From Chromobacterium sinusclupearum (lineage in GTDB: Bacteria; Pseudomonadota; Gammaproteobacteria; Burkholderiales; Chromobacteriaceae), in NCBI RefSeq assembly GCF_002902845.1, contig NZ_PPTF01000078.1, forward strand, positions 82,563-146,562: 64,000 nucleotides of DNA, in the 5' to 3' direction. Positions 34,148 to 43,735 of this stretch are shown in pieces. The notes beneath the pieces were generated by a model. That model did no database searches, was not told where the DNA came from, and saw only the letters and a program-made list of their open reading frames with translations. Each line of letters starts with the position of its first letter. Positions within the stretch are counted from its first letter, which is position 1. The position numbers and the translations under genes were made by a program.

Positions 34148-35017
34148 TTAGACTGCCGACGGCTCCTTCATCAGCAAGGTAATCATACTGGCCACTTTGC
34201 GCTTCAGCTCGCGGCGGTCCACCACCATGTCCACGGCGCCCTTATCCAGCAGGAACTCCGCGCGCTGGAAGCCTTCCGGCAAGGTCTCGCGCACGGTCTG
34301 CTCGATCACGCGGGCGCCGGCGAAGCCGATGCGCGCCTTGGGTTCGGCCATCACTACATCGCCCAGGAAGGCGAACGAGGCCGATACGCCGCCCATGGTC
34401 GGGTCGGTCAACACCGAGATGAACGGCAGCTTGTGGTCGGACAACAGTTGCAGCGCGGCGCTGGTCTTGGCCATCTGCATCAGCGAGTTCAAGCCCTCCT
34501 GCATCCGCGCGCCGCCGGAAGCGGCCACGCAGATGAACGGCGCCTTAGCCTCCACTGCCGCGCGCACGCCGCGCACGAAGCGCTCGCCCACCACCGAGCC
34601 CATGGAGCCGCCGATGAACCGGAACTCAAACGCGGCCACCACGGCTGGCAGGGAGTGGATGCTGCCTTGCATCACCACCAACGCGTCGTCCTCGCCGGTA
34701 TCGCTCTTGGCTGCGCTCAGGCGGTCGGGATACTTCTTGCTGTCCTTAAACTTGAGGATGTCCACCGGCTTGACTTCCTCGCCCACCTCGCGGCGGCCTT
34801 CCTCATCCAGCAGCAGGTTCAGGCGCTGACGCGCCGTCAGCGGATGGTGATGGCTGCACTTGGGGCAGACCTGCAGATTGCTCTCCAGGTCGGTGTAATA
34901 TAATACGGCTTCACATTCCGGGCACTTGCTCCAAAGCCCCTCGGGCACCGCGGAAGGTTTGTCGGCGCGGTTTTCGCGCTTGATCTTCGGCGGGAGGAGC
35001 TTATTCAACCAGCTCAT
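34148..35017 (-). CDS. accD: acetyl-CoA carboxylase carboxyltransferase subunit beta
   Basis: A 289-residue AccD with its N-terminal C4 zinc ribbon (CPEC...CPKC, about residues 32-54) and the carboxyltransferase core (SGGARMQEGLNSLMQMAKT, DPTMGGVSASFAFLGD, GFAGARVIEQTVRETLPEGFQ). With AccA it transfers carboxyl from biotin to acetyl-CoA, the first committed step of fatty acid synthesis. It follows trpA, a linkage usual in beta-proteobacteria (trpFBA-accD). Confidence 0.97.
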   Translation of the reverse strand: MSWLNKLLPPKIKRENRADKPSAVPEGLWSKCPECEAVLYYTDLESNLQVCPKCSHHHPLTARQRLNLLLDEEGRREVGEEVKPVDILKFKDSKKYPDRLSAAKSDTGEDDALVVMQGSIHSLPAVVAAFEFRFIGGSMGSVVGERFVRGVRAAVEAKAPFICVAASGGARMQEGLNSLMQMAKTSAALQLLSDHKLPFISVLTDPTMGGVSASFAFLGDVVMAEPKARIGFAGARVIEQTVRETLPEGFQRAEFLLDKGAVDMVVDRRELKRKVASMITLLMKEPSAV

Positions 35018-35090
35018 GCTGACTCCTTGAATCTAAATGCGCGGGACGGTTCCCGGCGCATGAACGGGGGCGATGGCCCCCGTCGGTGTT

Positions 35091-35879
35091 CTAGCGGATG
35101 GCGGCCTTTAGTTCGGCCACCAGACGAGTTAACTGCTCTTTGGCAGTTTCGGGTGTCGCCGCCTCAATTTCCTGTACCAGCCTGCTGCCCACCACCACCG
35201 CGTCGGCAGCGGTGGCGATGGCCTTGGCAGTCGCGGCGTCGCGAATCCCGAAGCCCACGCCTATCGGCAGCGGCAATTGTTGTCTGAGGGCAGCAATTTT
35301 ACGCGCTACGTCGTCAATGTCCAGATGTCCCGCGCCGGTGACGCCCTTCAGCGACACATAATAAACGTATCCGCGCGCCAGTTTGGCGATTTCCGCCACA
35401 CGCGCCGGCGGCGTGGTGGGCGCGATCAGGAACACCGTGTCCAGTCCTTGGGCATCCAGCGCCGCCTGCAGATCGACCGCCTCTTCCGGCGGACAATCCA
35501 CCGTCAGCACGCCGTCCACGCCGGCGGCCTTGGCGCGCTTGGCAAATTCGGTATAGCCCATCGCGCACAAGGGGTTCAGGTAGCCCATCAGCACAACGGG
35601 CGTCACTTCATCCGAGCGACGGAACTCAGCCACCATTTCCAGCACATGGCGCAAACCCACCTTGTGCACCAGCGCGCGCTCGGAGGCGCGCTGGATCACC
35701 GGGCCGTCGGCCATCGGATCGGAGAATGGCACGCCCAGCTCGATGATGTCGGCGCCGCCATCCACCAGGCCGTGCATCAGCGACACGGTCAGGCCGGGAT
35801 TGGGGTCCCCGGCGGTGATGAAGGGAATCAGGGCCTTCTTGCCCGCCAGCTCGGCAAAGCGTTTTTCTATGCGTGACAT
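35091..35879 (-). CDS. trpA: tryptophan synthase alpha subunit
   Basis: A 262-residue TIM-barrel with PFITAGDPNP, the catalytic acids in ELGVPFSDPMADGPVIQ, and GYVYYVSLKGVTGAG, followed by GFGIRDAATAKAIA. It cleaves indole-3-glycerol phosphate to indole and glyceraldehyde 3-phosphate and passes indole to TrpB. It starts 12 nt after the trpB stop, so the two are co-transcribed. Confidence 0.97.
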   Translation of the reverse strand: MSRIEKRFAELAGKKALIPFITAGDPNPGLTVSLMHGLVDGGADIIELGVPFSDPMADGPVIQRASERALVHKVGLRHVLEMVAEFRRSDEVTPVVLMGYLNPLCAMGYTEFAKRAKAAGVDGVLTVDCPPEEAVDLQAALDAQGLDTVFLIAPTTPPARVAEIAKLARGYVYYVSLKGVTGAGHLDIDDVARKIAALRQQLPLPIGVGFGIRDAATAKAIATAADAVVVGSRLVQEIEAATPETAKEQLTRLVAELKAAIR

Positions 35880-35891
35880 GCGGCGTCCCCC

Positions 35892-37094
35892 TTACAAGGT
35901 AATGCCGGAGAGACCGGCAACAGTATTGATGTCCTTGTCGCCGCGGCCGGACAGGTTGACCAGGATCACCTGTTCCTTGCCCAGGGTCGGCGCCACCTTG
36001 GCGGCCCAGGCCAGCGCGTGGCTGGACTCCAGCGCCGGGATGATGCCTTCCAGATGACAGCAGTCGTGGAAGGCGCGCAGCGCCTCGTCGTCATTGATCG
36101 CCACGTATTCGGCGCGGCCAATGTCTTTCAGATAGCTGTGCTCCGGGCCGACGCCCGGATAATCGAGGCCTGCCGACACCGAATGCGTCTCGATGATCTG
36201 GCCATCCTCGTCTTGCATCAGATAGCTCTTGGCGCCGTGCAGCACGCCCACTTTGGCATCCGAGCTGAGCGGCGCGGCGTGCTTGCCGCTGGCGATGCCG
36301 TGCCCGCCGGCCTCGACACCCACCATGCGCACGCCCGGCACGTCGATATACGGGTGGAAAATGCCGATGGCATTGGAGCCGCCGCCGACGCACGCCACCA
36401 CCACATCGGGCTGGCGGCCGATCACTTCCGGCATCTGCACCTTGGCTTCTTCGCCGATCACCGACACGAAGTCGCGCACCAGCATCGGATACGGATGCGG
36501 GCCGGCAGCCGTGCCCAGGATGTAGAAAGTGGAATCGACATTGGTCACCCAGTCGCGCATCGCTTCGTTCAACGCATCCTTCAGCGTCTTGGAGCCAGAC
36601 TCCACCGGCACCACGGTGGCGCCCAGCAGCTTCATGCGGAACACATTGGGCGACTGGCGCTTGACGTCCTCCGCGCCCATGTACACCACGCATTCCATGC
36701 CATAGCGCGCCGCCACGGTGGCCGTGGCCACGCCATGCTGGCCGGCGCCGGTTTCGGCGATGACGCGCTTCTTGCCCATGCGGCGCGCCAGCAGCGCCTG
36801 GCCGATGGCGTTGTTGATCTTGTGCGCGCCGGTATGGTTCAGGTCTTCGCGCTTCAGCCAGATCTGCGCGCCGCCCAATTGCTCGGACCAACGCTTGGCG
36901 TGGTAGACCGGGCTGGGGCGGCCGACATAATGCTTCAGTTCATGGCGGAACTCCTGCCAGAACGTCGGATCGGCCTTCACGCGAGCGTATTCTTCTTTCA
37001 ACTGGTCCAGCGCCACCATCAAGGTTTCGGCGACATAGACACCGCCATAAGGGCCGAAATGGCCCTGCGCATCCGGAAAATCATACCGATCCAT
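35892..37094 (-). CDS. trpB: tryptophan synthase beta subunit
   Basis: PLP enzyme of 400 residues. KREDLNHTGAHKINNA contains the PLP lysine, with ETGAGQHGVATATVAA, CVGGGSNAIGIF and LSGRGDKDINTV as further signatures. It joins indole and serine to tryptophan. The start MDRYDFPDAQGHFGPYGG at 37094 follows AGGAGCAAGAC; the frame is open further but non-conserved. Its first 14 nt overlap the end of trpF in another frame, implying translational coupling. Confidence 0.97.
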   Translation of the reverse strand: MDRYDFPDAQGHFGPYGGVYVAETLMVALDQLKEEYARVKADPTFWQEFRHELKHYVGRPSPVYHAKRWSEQLGGAQIWLKREDLNHTGAHKINNAIGQALLARRMGKKRVIAETGAGQHGVATATVAARYGMECVVYMGAEDVKRQSPNVFRMKLLGATVVPVESGSKTLKDALNEAMRDWVTNVDSTFYILGTAAGPHPYPMLVRDFVSVIGEEAKVQMPEVIGRQPDVVVACVGGGSNAIGIFHPYIDVPGVRMVGVEAGGHGIASGKHAAPLSSDAKVGVLHGAKSYLMQDEDGQIIETHSVSAGLDYPGVGPEHSYLKDIGRAEYVAINDDEALRAFHDCCHLEGIIPALESSHALAWAAKVAPTLGKEQVILVNLSGRGDKDINTVAGLSGITL

Positions 37095-37701
37095 GTCTTG
37101 CTCCTGATATGAAGGCCGCCATTCTGGCAGCATCTTTGATTCCCTTGGCCGCCTCCACACCGCTGGAGACGTCCACCGCGGCCGGTTTCACCCGGCGCAC
37201 GGCTTCTTCGATATTGTGTTCGTCCAGGCCGCCGGACAGGATCAACGGCAAAGGCAGGTCGTCCGGCAGCAGGGTCCAGTCAAACGTCGCGCCAGTGCCG
37301 CCGTGCGCGCCCTCGACAAAGGCGTCGGTCAGCAGGCCGCGCGCATCCGGGTACGCCGCAGCGCATTGCAGCAGATCGACACCCGACTTCACCCGCACGG
37401 CTTTCAGATACGGACGCTGAAACGAGCGACAGAATTCCGCGCTCTCCTCGCCATGGAACTGCAGCACATCGATGGCGCAGCCAGCCAGCACCTGCGCCAC
37501 CCATTCGCGCGCCGGATTGACGAACAAGGCCACCACGCTGACGAAAGGCGGCAGCGCCGCGATCACGGCGCGCGCCTGCTCAATGGAAACATTGCGCGGG
37601 CTCTTGTCGTAGAACACCAGTCCGATGGCGTCGGCGCCCAGGCGGGCGGCTTCCGCGCCGTGTTCCGGCTGGGTGATGCCGCAGATCTTGATTCTGACCA
37701 C
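37081..37701 (-). CDS. trpF: phosphoribosylanthranilate isomerase
   Basis: A 206-residue TIM-barrel starting with GTG at 37701 (M/V-VRIKICGITQPEHG). The conserved KICGIT, LQFHGEE, DWTLLP, ILSGGLDEHNI and VDVSSGVEAAKGIKD blocks are present. It catalyses the Amadori rearrangement step of tryptophan synthesis. The frame is open far upstream into truA, but that part is the antisense-like shadow, and the KICG start is universal. It is the first of trpF-trpB-trpA-accD and follows truA by 20 nt. Only this half of the trp pathway is in the window. Confidence 0.95.
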   Translation of the reverse strand: MVRIKICGITQPEHGAEAARLGADAIGLVFYDKSPRNVSIEQARAVIAALPPFVSVVALFVNPAREWVAQVLAGCAIDVLQFHGEESAEFCRSFQRPYLKAVRVKSGVDLLQCAAAYPDARGLLTDAFVEGAHGGTGATFDWTLLPDDLPLPLILSGGLDEHNIEEAVRRVKPAAVDVSSGVEAAKGIKDAARMAAFISGARHGSV

Positions 37702-37721
37702 TGTCTCTTCTCTGTTAGGTG

Positions 37722-38516
37722 CTAGCGCAGTTTCAAGCGCCCGGCCTCGCATTGCGACGGCAGGCCAAACGTCTCCGGATAGCCTACGCCGGTCAGGTAA
37801 AGCCCATCCGGCATGAAGGTGGGCGGCGCGCAGGTGCGGTCGCGCGCTTCCAGCAGCGACTGCATGCCCGCCGCGTCCAAAGCCCCCTTGCCCACGTACA
37901 GCAGCGCGCCCACCAGATTGCGCACCATATGGTGCAGGAAGGCATCGGCAACGAGGTCGAAGCGGATCAGCCCGCCGTCCTCCACGATGTCCAGCCGCTG
38001 CAAATCCTTCACCGGCGACTTGGCCTGGCACTCGGACGCGCGGAAACTGGAAAAATCATGCCGGCCGAGCAGACGCTGCGCCGCTTCGCGCATCGCATCG
38101 ACATCCAACGCCTGATGATACCAGCCCACCTTGCCCGCCAGCAGGCAGGAACGTACCGGGTGCGTCAGCAAAAAATAGCTGTAGCTGCGGGAAAAAGCGG
38201 AAAACCGGGCATGGAAGCTATCGTCCACTTCGCGCGCCCACACCACGGCGACTTCCGGCGGCAGCAAGGCATTGACGCCGCGCACCCAGGCATTCAGCGG
38301 GCGGCTGGCATCGGTGTCGAAATGCGCCACCTGCATCGCCGCGTGCACGCCGGCGTCGGTGCGGCCGGCGGCCACCGTGGAGATGTCGCGGTTACCCGCA
38401 ATCCGGCCCAAGGCCTGATTCAAGATGTCCTGTACCGTATTGCCGTGCGGCTGACTTTGCCAGCCGGCAAACGCCCGGCCGTCATACTCGATGCCGAGCG
38501 CGATTCTCATACCCAA
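37722..38516 (-). CDS. truA: tRNA pseudouridine(38-40) synthase
   Basis: This 264-residue TruA carries the catalytic aspartate in AGRTDAGVHA, with EYDGRAFAGWQ near the start, FHARFSAFSRSY, and FLHHMVRNLVG near the C-terminus. It modifies uridines 38-40 in the anticodon arm of tRNAs. Start may be at 38516 (MGMRIALG) or two codons later. It lies between fimV-like genes and trpF, as usual in this group. Confidence 0.96.
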   Translation of the reverse strand: MGMRIALGIEYDGRAFAGWQSQPHGNTVQDILNQALGRIAGNRDISTVAAGRTDAGVHAAMQVAHFDTDASRPLNAWVRGVNALLPPEVAVVWAREVDDSFHARFSAFSRSYSYFLLTHPVRSCLLAGKVGWYHQALDVDAMREAAQRLLGRHDFSSFRASECQAKSPVKDLQRLDIVEDGGLIRFDLVADAFLHHMVRNLVGALLYVGKGALDAAGMQSLLEARDRTCAPPTFMPDGLYLTGVGYPETFGLPSQCEAGRLKLR

Positions 38517-38621
38517 TCATCCATTCGTTCCCCGGCCTCGCGCGCCATTGCCGCCAGCGAGACCGTAAAACCCCCACTTTATCCTATCCCGGCAGGTTTG
38601 CGCCACGCCCCTGCCCTCAGA

Positions 38622-38658
38622 AAAACGAATGGCACCGCCATCCAGGCCGGTGCCATTG
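38622..38658 (-). terminator. intrinsic terminator after the second fimV-like gene
   Basis: AATGGCACCG (38629-38638) and CGGTGCCATT (38649-38658) form a perfect 10-bp stem; on the minus strand it continues CGTTTTTC (A38622-A38626 on plus). Confidence 0.85.
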
Positions 38659-38681
38659 CCGACAAAACCGCCAAACTGCGC

Positions 38682-41117
38682 TTACCTGCCGTGCTGCGCC
38701 TCCCGCATCAGGGTCTCGGCCGTTTCCTTGTCGCCCATTTCCATGTACAGCTTGGCCAGTTCCATCTTTTCCATATCCACATCCGGCGCCGCGATGGGCG
38801 GCGTCGGCCTGGCGGCCGTTGCCGCAGGCTTGGCGGCTGGGGCCGGAGCGGCAGGCTGCGGCGGAGGCGCTGCCGGCTCAGGGGCGGCAGCTGGCGCGGG
38901 CGGAACAGCCGCGGGAGCCATCTCCGGCTCAGGCTTGGCCGCGGCGGCAGGCTCAGCCGCCACGCCAAACAAAGCATGGCCCGGCACCGTGTTCCGCCCC
39001 AGCTCGCAGATGCGTTGCCACATTGTGCTGTCTGGATTGAACATGCTCTTGGCCGACATCGCCTCCTGCAGGAACGCGTCCTTGTCCGGCTTGGACGCCA
39101 GCACCTCCAGCAGCTTGAAGCGCAAATCCTGCCGCATCGGCTCCTTATCCAAACCGGCGCGCAATACTGCCACGGCCTGATCGGAGCGGCCGTATGCCAG
39201 ATACACCTCGGCCTCGGCCATCACGTCCACCGCGCCCAGATCAGCTCCGTCATCCTTTTTCAGCGAACTCATCAATCCCGCCAATGGCCCCAGCGCCAGG
39301 CGCGAGCTTCCGCCCGCAGACGCTTCGTCAGCAGCCTCCTCCTGCTTGCCTTGCCGCTTGCGGCGGATCAGCAGCAAGGCCACCAGGCCGAGCGCCGCCG
39401 CCGCGCCGCCCAGTTTGATCTGTACGTCGCGGTCACCCAAAACGGCAAGCGCGTCATCCATCACGCTTTCCGTGGCTGGCTTCGGCGTCAACGGATGCGA
39501 TGGCGCCGTGGGCGCTGGCGCATTGACCGGAGCCGGAGCCGGAGTCGGCGCAGGCGCCGGGTGCAGCATGGGCTGGGTGGCAGCCTCGGCCGCCTTCGGC
39601 AACGAAGCCACCGCCTTCACAACCGGCTGCGGCTTTGCCGCTGCGCTCTTGTGTTGCGCGGAAGGCATGGCAGGCTTGACGCTCGCCTCGGGCTTGGCCG
39701 CCTGTGCCGCGGCGGACGCTTGCCCCGCCATCGGCATGGAGGCCGCGGCCTTCGCCTTGCCTTGCTGCAAGGCTCGTATCTTCTCTTCCAACGCCCGGGT
39801 GCGTTCCTCTGTCTCCTTCAAGGCCTGCTCCTGGAAGTGCAGGCGGTCGCGCATCTTTTGCTCTGCGGCCAAAACGGCTGGCGACGAAGCAGGCCTGGTG
39901 ATGGCGGCGGGCTTGGCCGCGCTGGCCTCCGGTTTCGCCATGGGCTTGGCTTCGGTCGACGCGCCCTTTCCAACCTGATCGGCCTGCCGCCCCTGCTCCA
40001 GCAATTTGGCCATGGGGCCAGGCGACGCCGGCGGCTGAGCCTTCTCCGACGCGTCCTTGCGCGCCAGGTCTCGCATTTTCCACTCGGCCGGATAGCGTAA
40101 ATCCGCCCCCGCCAGCAGGCGGTTGGCGTCGCCCCGGATGAAGGCGTCCGGGTTATCCTTCAACAGGCGGGCGGCCACATCCTCTCCCTTGGCGTGGCCA
40201 TGCATGCGCGAGGCGATGGCGGACAGCGTATCGCCCTTCAGCACCTTGTAGGACTTGGCCGTCTCGGCCGCCTGCGGGGCGTGATCGGCAGCCTTGGCTT
40301 GGGCGCCGGAGCCACCCGCGCCTTCTAAAGCCAGCACATAGGATTTCTGCGCCTTGACGCTGCCGGCGGCCACTTCGACCCGGAACGCCAACTGCGGCAG
40401 GGTGATGGGCACCGACGAGGCCAGCGTCAACATGCGCCGGCCATCGGCGGATCGCTCATGCTGATAGGAGATGGAGGACACCTGCCGCAGCAATTCCTTG
40501 ACCTGGCCGCTCTGGGAGGTATCGGCGTAGATGGCCACCTGCAACTGCTCAGCCTTGTCGAATACCCCGCCCAGCAAGGGCAGTTCCGCCATCAGGGGTT
40601 CGCCCAATCGAGAATTGACGCGTATATCGCCAAGGCCGGCGCCATCCAGCCTCGACCCCTGATCCGGCGTTGCCGCATGACGCTTGCCGTCGTCGCCGGC
40701 AGGAACCGGAGCCTTGCGGCGCGGACCATCCCGCTTGTAATCGACCTCGAACTCACGGACCAGTCTGCCATCCGGCCAACCCACTTCCACGGCAAAGCGC
40801 AGCAAGGGCTCGCCGAAACTCGATGGCCCCTTAACCAGCACTTTCTGCAAGTGGCCGTCGCTTCCGCGCACCAGGCTGAACTGTAGCGTCGGCGCAGAGC
40901 CGCTGTAAGCCGAAAGCAAGGGGTAGTTATTGCGGTCGGCCAGATTGACCTGGGCAAAATCCTGTATGTTCTCATTGACTACCGGGATTTCGGCGGAAAA
41001 CGCCTCGCCATCGGCCGACAGCACATGAATGGGCCCCAGGCCCGCCTGCGCAGCGGATGCGCTCCCCAATCCCGCCAGCAGCAGGGCCAAACTCGCCATG
41101 CGTAAATTTGCAGCCAT
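38682..41117 (-). CDS. FimV/HubP-family polar hub protein, second tandem copy
   Basis: About 811 residues from MAANLRMASLALLLAG. It has a signal peptide, the FimV N-terminal domain (GLGPIHVLSADGEAFSAEIPV), a periplasmic LysM-like peptidoglycan-binding domain (YKVLKGDTLSAIASRMHGHAK, near 310), a Glu-rich coiled coil, a long Ala/Pro/Lys linker, one membrane segment (VQIKLGGAAAALGLVALLLI), and cytoplasmic TPR-like ends. FimV/HubP organises the cell pole, type IV pili and twitching. The last TPR domain is short (MEKMELAKLYMEMGDKETAETLMREAQ), as compared with the first copy. It follows a terminated upstream paralogue, so probably has its own promoter in 41118-41414. Confidence 0.85.
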   Translation of the reverse strand: MAANLRMASLALLLAGLGSASAAQAGLGPIHVLSADGEAFSAEIPVVNENIQDFAQVNLADRNNYPLLSAYSGSAPTLQFSLVRGSDGHLQKVLVKGPSSFGEPLLRFAVEVGWPDGRLVREFEVDYKRDGPRRKAPVPAGDDGKRHAATPDQGSRLDGAGLGDIRVNSRLGEPLMAELPLLGGVFDKAEQLQVAIYADTSQSGQVKELLRQVSSISYQHERSADGRRMLTLASSVPITLPQLAFRVEVAAGSVKAQKSYVLALEGAGGSGAQAKAADHAPQAAETAKSYKVLKGDTLSAIASRMHGHAKGEDVAARLLKDNPDAFIRGDANRLLAGADLRYPAEWKMRDLARKDASEKAQPPASPGPMAKLLEQGRQADQVGKGASTEAKPMAKPEASAAKPAAITRPASSPAVLAAEQKMRDRLHFQEQALKETEERTRALEEKIRALQQGKAKAAASMPMAGQASAAAQAAKPEASVKPAMPSAQHKSAAAKPQPVVKAVASLPKAAEAATQPMLHPAPAPTPAPAPVNAPAPTAPSHPLTPKPATESVMDDALAVLGDRDVQIKLGGAAAALGLVALLLIRRKRQGKQEEAADEASAGGSSRLALGPLAGLMSSLKKDDGADLGAVDVMAEAEVYLAYGRSDQAVAVLRAGLDKEPMRQDLRFKLLEVLASKPDKDAFLQEAMSAKSMFNPDSTMWQRICELGRNTVPGHALFGVAAEPAAAAKPEPEMAPAAVPPAPAAAPEPAAPPPQPAAPAPAAKPAATAARPTPPIAAPDVDMEKMELAKLYMEMGDKETAETLMREAQHGR

Positions 41118-41414
41118 CTTGGACGTTCCCAACCTTTTGCCTGTTCTGTTTTTAACCGGACGCGCCGCCGCGGCCCCTCTCGTCCTCCGCGCGGACGAGC
41201 TTAGCATTCATTGCAATTAAACCTTATAGCAGTTTCGATTGGCAATCCTAGGTCACTTTCCAATCGCCAAGGTCATCAATATTAAAATAGGCATAAAAAA
41301 CACCGCCGCAAATCCATAAAACCGCGAAACGCTTTTTATCCGTAGCAGATGCCAGCAAGCGAGCCGCGCCCTGATGGCCATCTATTTATGCGCCATCGGC
41401 GCGCATACGGCATG
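41118..41414. other. spacer between the two fimV-like genes
   Basis: A roughly 300-nt, relatively AT-rich spacer between the start of the second and the terminator of the first fimV-like gene. Contains CGATTGG (41237) inverted as CCAATCG about 20 nt later, and A/T-rich stretches at 41278-41310 that could be a promoter for the minus strand. No ORF I can support. Confidence 0.4.
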
Positions 41415-41456
41415 AAAAATGGCCGCCTGCGCCAAATCGGGCAAGGGCGGCCATTT
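41415..41456 (-). terminator. intrinsic terminator after the first fimV-like gene
   Basis: AAATGGCCGCC (41417-41427) pairs perfectly with GGCGGCCATTT (41446-41456); on the minus strand the stem ends in TTTTT. It stops transcription between the two fimV-like genes. Confidence 0.8.
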
Positions 41457-41479
41457 GCGACGGCGGATTACTCCCAGGC

Positions 41480-43735
41480 TCAGCTGCTGATTTTGTCCAG
41501 CAAGGCCTGGGCTTCGTCTTTTAACGCCCCCTGGGCTTCGCCCAATAAATCCTGCAACACTTCGCGGGCGCCTTCGCGGTCGCCCATGTCGAGATATACC
41601 TTGGCTAGGTCCAATTTGGTGGACAAGGGGTCATCCAGCACAGACATGCCCTCGGCCTGCGCGCCGGCGGCGGGCGGGGCCTCGGCAGGCGTTTCTGCCA
41701 GCATGTCCGCATACAGGGACTCCAATCCTTCCGTCGCGTCTGCCGGCCCTGTCTCCGCTTTGGCCGGCTCGGCCTGCACGGCATCAAGGTTGAAATCGAA
41801 GTCCAGCAGATTGCCTTCCGCCGCGGCCGGCTTGGCCGCTTCCGTCGTCGGCTCCGGCGGCAGCATGGCCTCCAGATCGAAGTCCAGCACGTTGGGCTCT
41901 TCCTCGCGCTTGGATTCGTCTGCCGGCAGTTCGAACAATGCCGCCAAGGGGTCGGCCTCGGGCGCGGGCGCCGCTTCCGTCATTTCGGCGGCAGCCGCCT
42001 CGCCATCCGGGGCGAACAACTCCTTGTCCAGATCGATCGCCTCGCCAGGCGCGGCGGCCGCCGGAATCTCCGGCATGGCGTCGTCGCCCGATTGATACAA
42101 AGGATTCTCCGGATCGATGGCCCGTCCCAGCGTGACCGTCTTGGCCCACATCGCGCCGCGGCCGTCGAAGGCTGCTTGCATCTCCCGCGCCAAACGCTCG
42201 AAGCTCGCGGTATCGGGCCGCGCCGCATAGACCTCCATCAACTTCATCCGCACTTCATGGCGCGACGGGTCCTTCAACAGGGCGTCCTTGAGAATTTCCT
42301 CGGCCTGCTGATCGCGGCCATAGGCGATGTACACCTCAGCCTCGGCCACCGGGTCCACCTCGGCTGCGTCAATCGCGCCGGCAGCCTGGGTGAAGTTGCT
42401 CATGAAGGAGTTGGAGCCGCCAGCGGCAGTCGCGCCGGCCCCCATCACGGTGGCGCGCCCCAAAGCAGCTCCCGCAGCGGCGTCACGTCCACCGGCACGG
42501 CGCCTGGCGATCATCACGCCCAACAATCCCAACAACCCCACGACTGCGACGCCGCCGCCGATCAGCGGCAGATTATCCATCACGCGGCTCATCAAAGACG
42601 GCTGCGGCGGCGTTGGAGGCGGCACAAGATGAACGGGCTTGCGTTTGGGCGCCGGATGCGGCTCGGCCGGTTTTTCCATCGGCTTGGGCGCGCTGGCGGC
42701 TGGCGCCGGGACAGGCGAACTGGCAGGCGCGGCCATGGGGGCCGGCGCCATCGCCGCGCCCGATGCCGTCTTGGCCGGCGGAATCACGCCAGCCGCTTGC
42801 AATGATTTCAGTTGCTGCTCCAGCGCCGTGATGCGGGCCGTCGCATCCTGCAGCGCCTTTTCTTTGGCATTGATCTGTTGCTGCAAGTCGCTGAGCTTGG
42901 CGTTGTCGGCGCCGTCTCCCGGCACCAGCTTGAGCACATCGCCGCCTGACTTGCCGCCCGACGCGGCCGACTGCGCCTGCGGCTGCGATGCCGTGCTCGC
43001 AACCGGGCCGAGGATGCTGCTGACCTGCTCGGCCGACAGCGCCTTGATCTTGCGCGCAGCCGGCACTTTCAGGACCGATCCTGGCTTGGGATGGTCGACA
43101 TCGCCCTGATCAAAGGCGTCGGGATTGGCCTGGGCTAGCGCCGCCATGGTCTGGCGCACGCTCGCGCCGCGTGGTTTGACTTTCAACGCCAGCGAACGCA
43201 AGGTGGCGCCCTGCTTTACCCTCAGCTCAGTGGGAACGGCCGGCGCCTGTCTGACCGGCGCGGCGGACTTATAACGGGAGGCCTGGTCGCTGTCGGCATA
43301 GCTGGGCACATCCTGTACGATGTTCTGCCCGCCGGGATTGTAGTTTGCCGGGTCCAGCAGCACGGTGTACTCCCGCACCGAGCGGCCGGACGGCGCCCGC
43401 GCCTCGACGACGAAACGCAGGTAGGGATCATTGATGGGGCGGGTGGAGCTGACGCGGATCGTCGCGCCATTGGAACCCGGATTCAGCGCGAAGCGCAGCG
43501 TCGACAGCGAGGAGGCATAGTCGACGTTCAAGGCCTGAAAGGTTTCGATGCCGGCCAGGCCCACGCGGACGGCATCCATTTCGCCGGGCGTCACCCCAGT
43601 CATTTCGATGTCCGCCTTCAGAAGCTCCCCCAGATTGGAGCGGACATAAATCTTCCCCAATCCGGCCCAGGCGCACGCGGAACACGCCAGACCGATCAAA
43701 AGCATGCCAAGCTTGATTTTTCGCTGATTTCTCAC
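41480..43735 (-). CDS. fimV: FimV/HubP-family polar hub protein, first tandem copy
   Basis: A 751-residue protein starting with GTG at 43735 (GAAGG 6 nt away). Domains in order: signal peptide (MRNQRKIKLGMLLIGLACSA), FimV N-terminal domain (GLGKIYVRSNLGELLKADIEM), LysM-like domain (VKQGATLRSLALKVKPRGAS, near 170), coiled coil (LSDLQQQINAKEKALQDATA), membrane segment (LIGGGVAVVGLLGLLGVMIA), acidic cytoplasmic region with TPR-like parts, and the conserved FimV C-terminal domain (TKLDLAKVYLDMGDREGARE). It should be a polar landmark protein for type IV pili, as in Pseudomonas FimV and Neisseria homologues. Position between asd and truA is the classic fimV locus. Confidence 0.9.
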   Translation of the reverse strand: MRNQRKIKLGMLLIGLACSACAWAGLGKIYVRSNLGELLKADIEMTGVTPGEMDAVRVGLAGIETFQALNVDYASSLSTLRFALNPGSNGATIRVSSTRPINDPYLRFVVEARAPSGRSVREYTVLLDPANYNPGGQNIVQDVPSYADSDQASRYKSAAPVRQAPAVPTELRVKQGATLRSLALKVKPRGASVRQTMAALAQANPDAFDQGDVDHPKPGSVLKVPAARKIKALSAEQVSSILGPVASTASQPQAQSAASGGKSGGDVLKLVPGDGADNAKLSDLQQQINAKEKALQDATARITALEQQLKSLQAAGVIPPAKTASGAAMAPAPMAAPASSPVPAPAASAPKPMEKPAEPHPAPKRKPVHLVPPPTPPQPSLMSRVMDNLPLIGGGVAVVGLLGLLGVMIARRRAGGRDAAAGAALGRATVMGAGATAAGGSNSFMSNFTQAAGAIDAAEVDPVAEAEVYIAYGRDQQAEEILKDALLKDPSRHEVRMKLMEVYAARPDTASFERLAREMQAAFDGRGAMWAKTVTLGRAIDPENPLYQSGDDAMPEIPAAAAPGEAIDLDKELFAPDGEAAAAEMTEAAPAPEADPLAALFELPADESKREEEPNVLDFDLEAMLPPEPTTEAAKPAAAEGNLLDFDFNLDAVQAEPAKAETGPADATEGLESLYADMLAETPAEAPPAAGAQAEGMSVLDDPLSTKLDLAKVYLDMGDREGAREVLQDLLGEAQGALKDEAQALLDKISS

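Noticed and set aside
37719..40100. 793-codon plus-strand ORF over truA and a fimV-like gene
   Set aside because: It spans two real minus-strand genes and their terminator; composition is that of an antisense frame.
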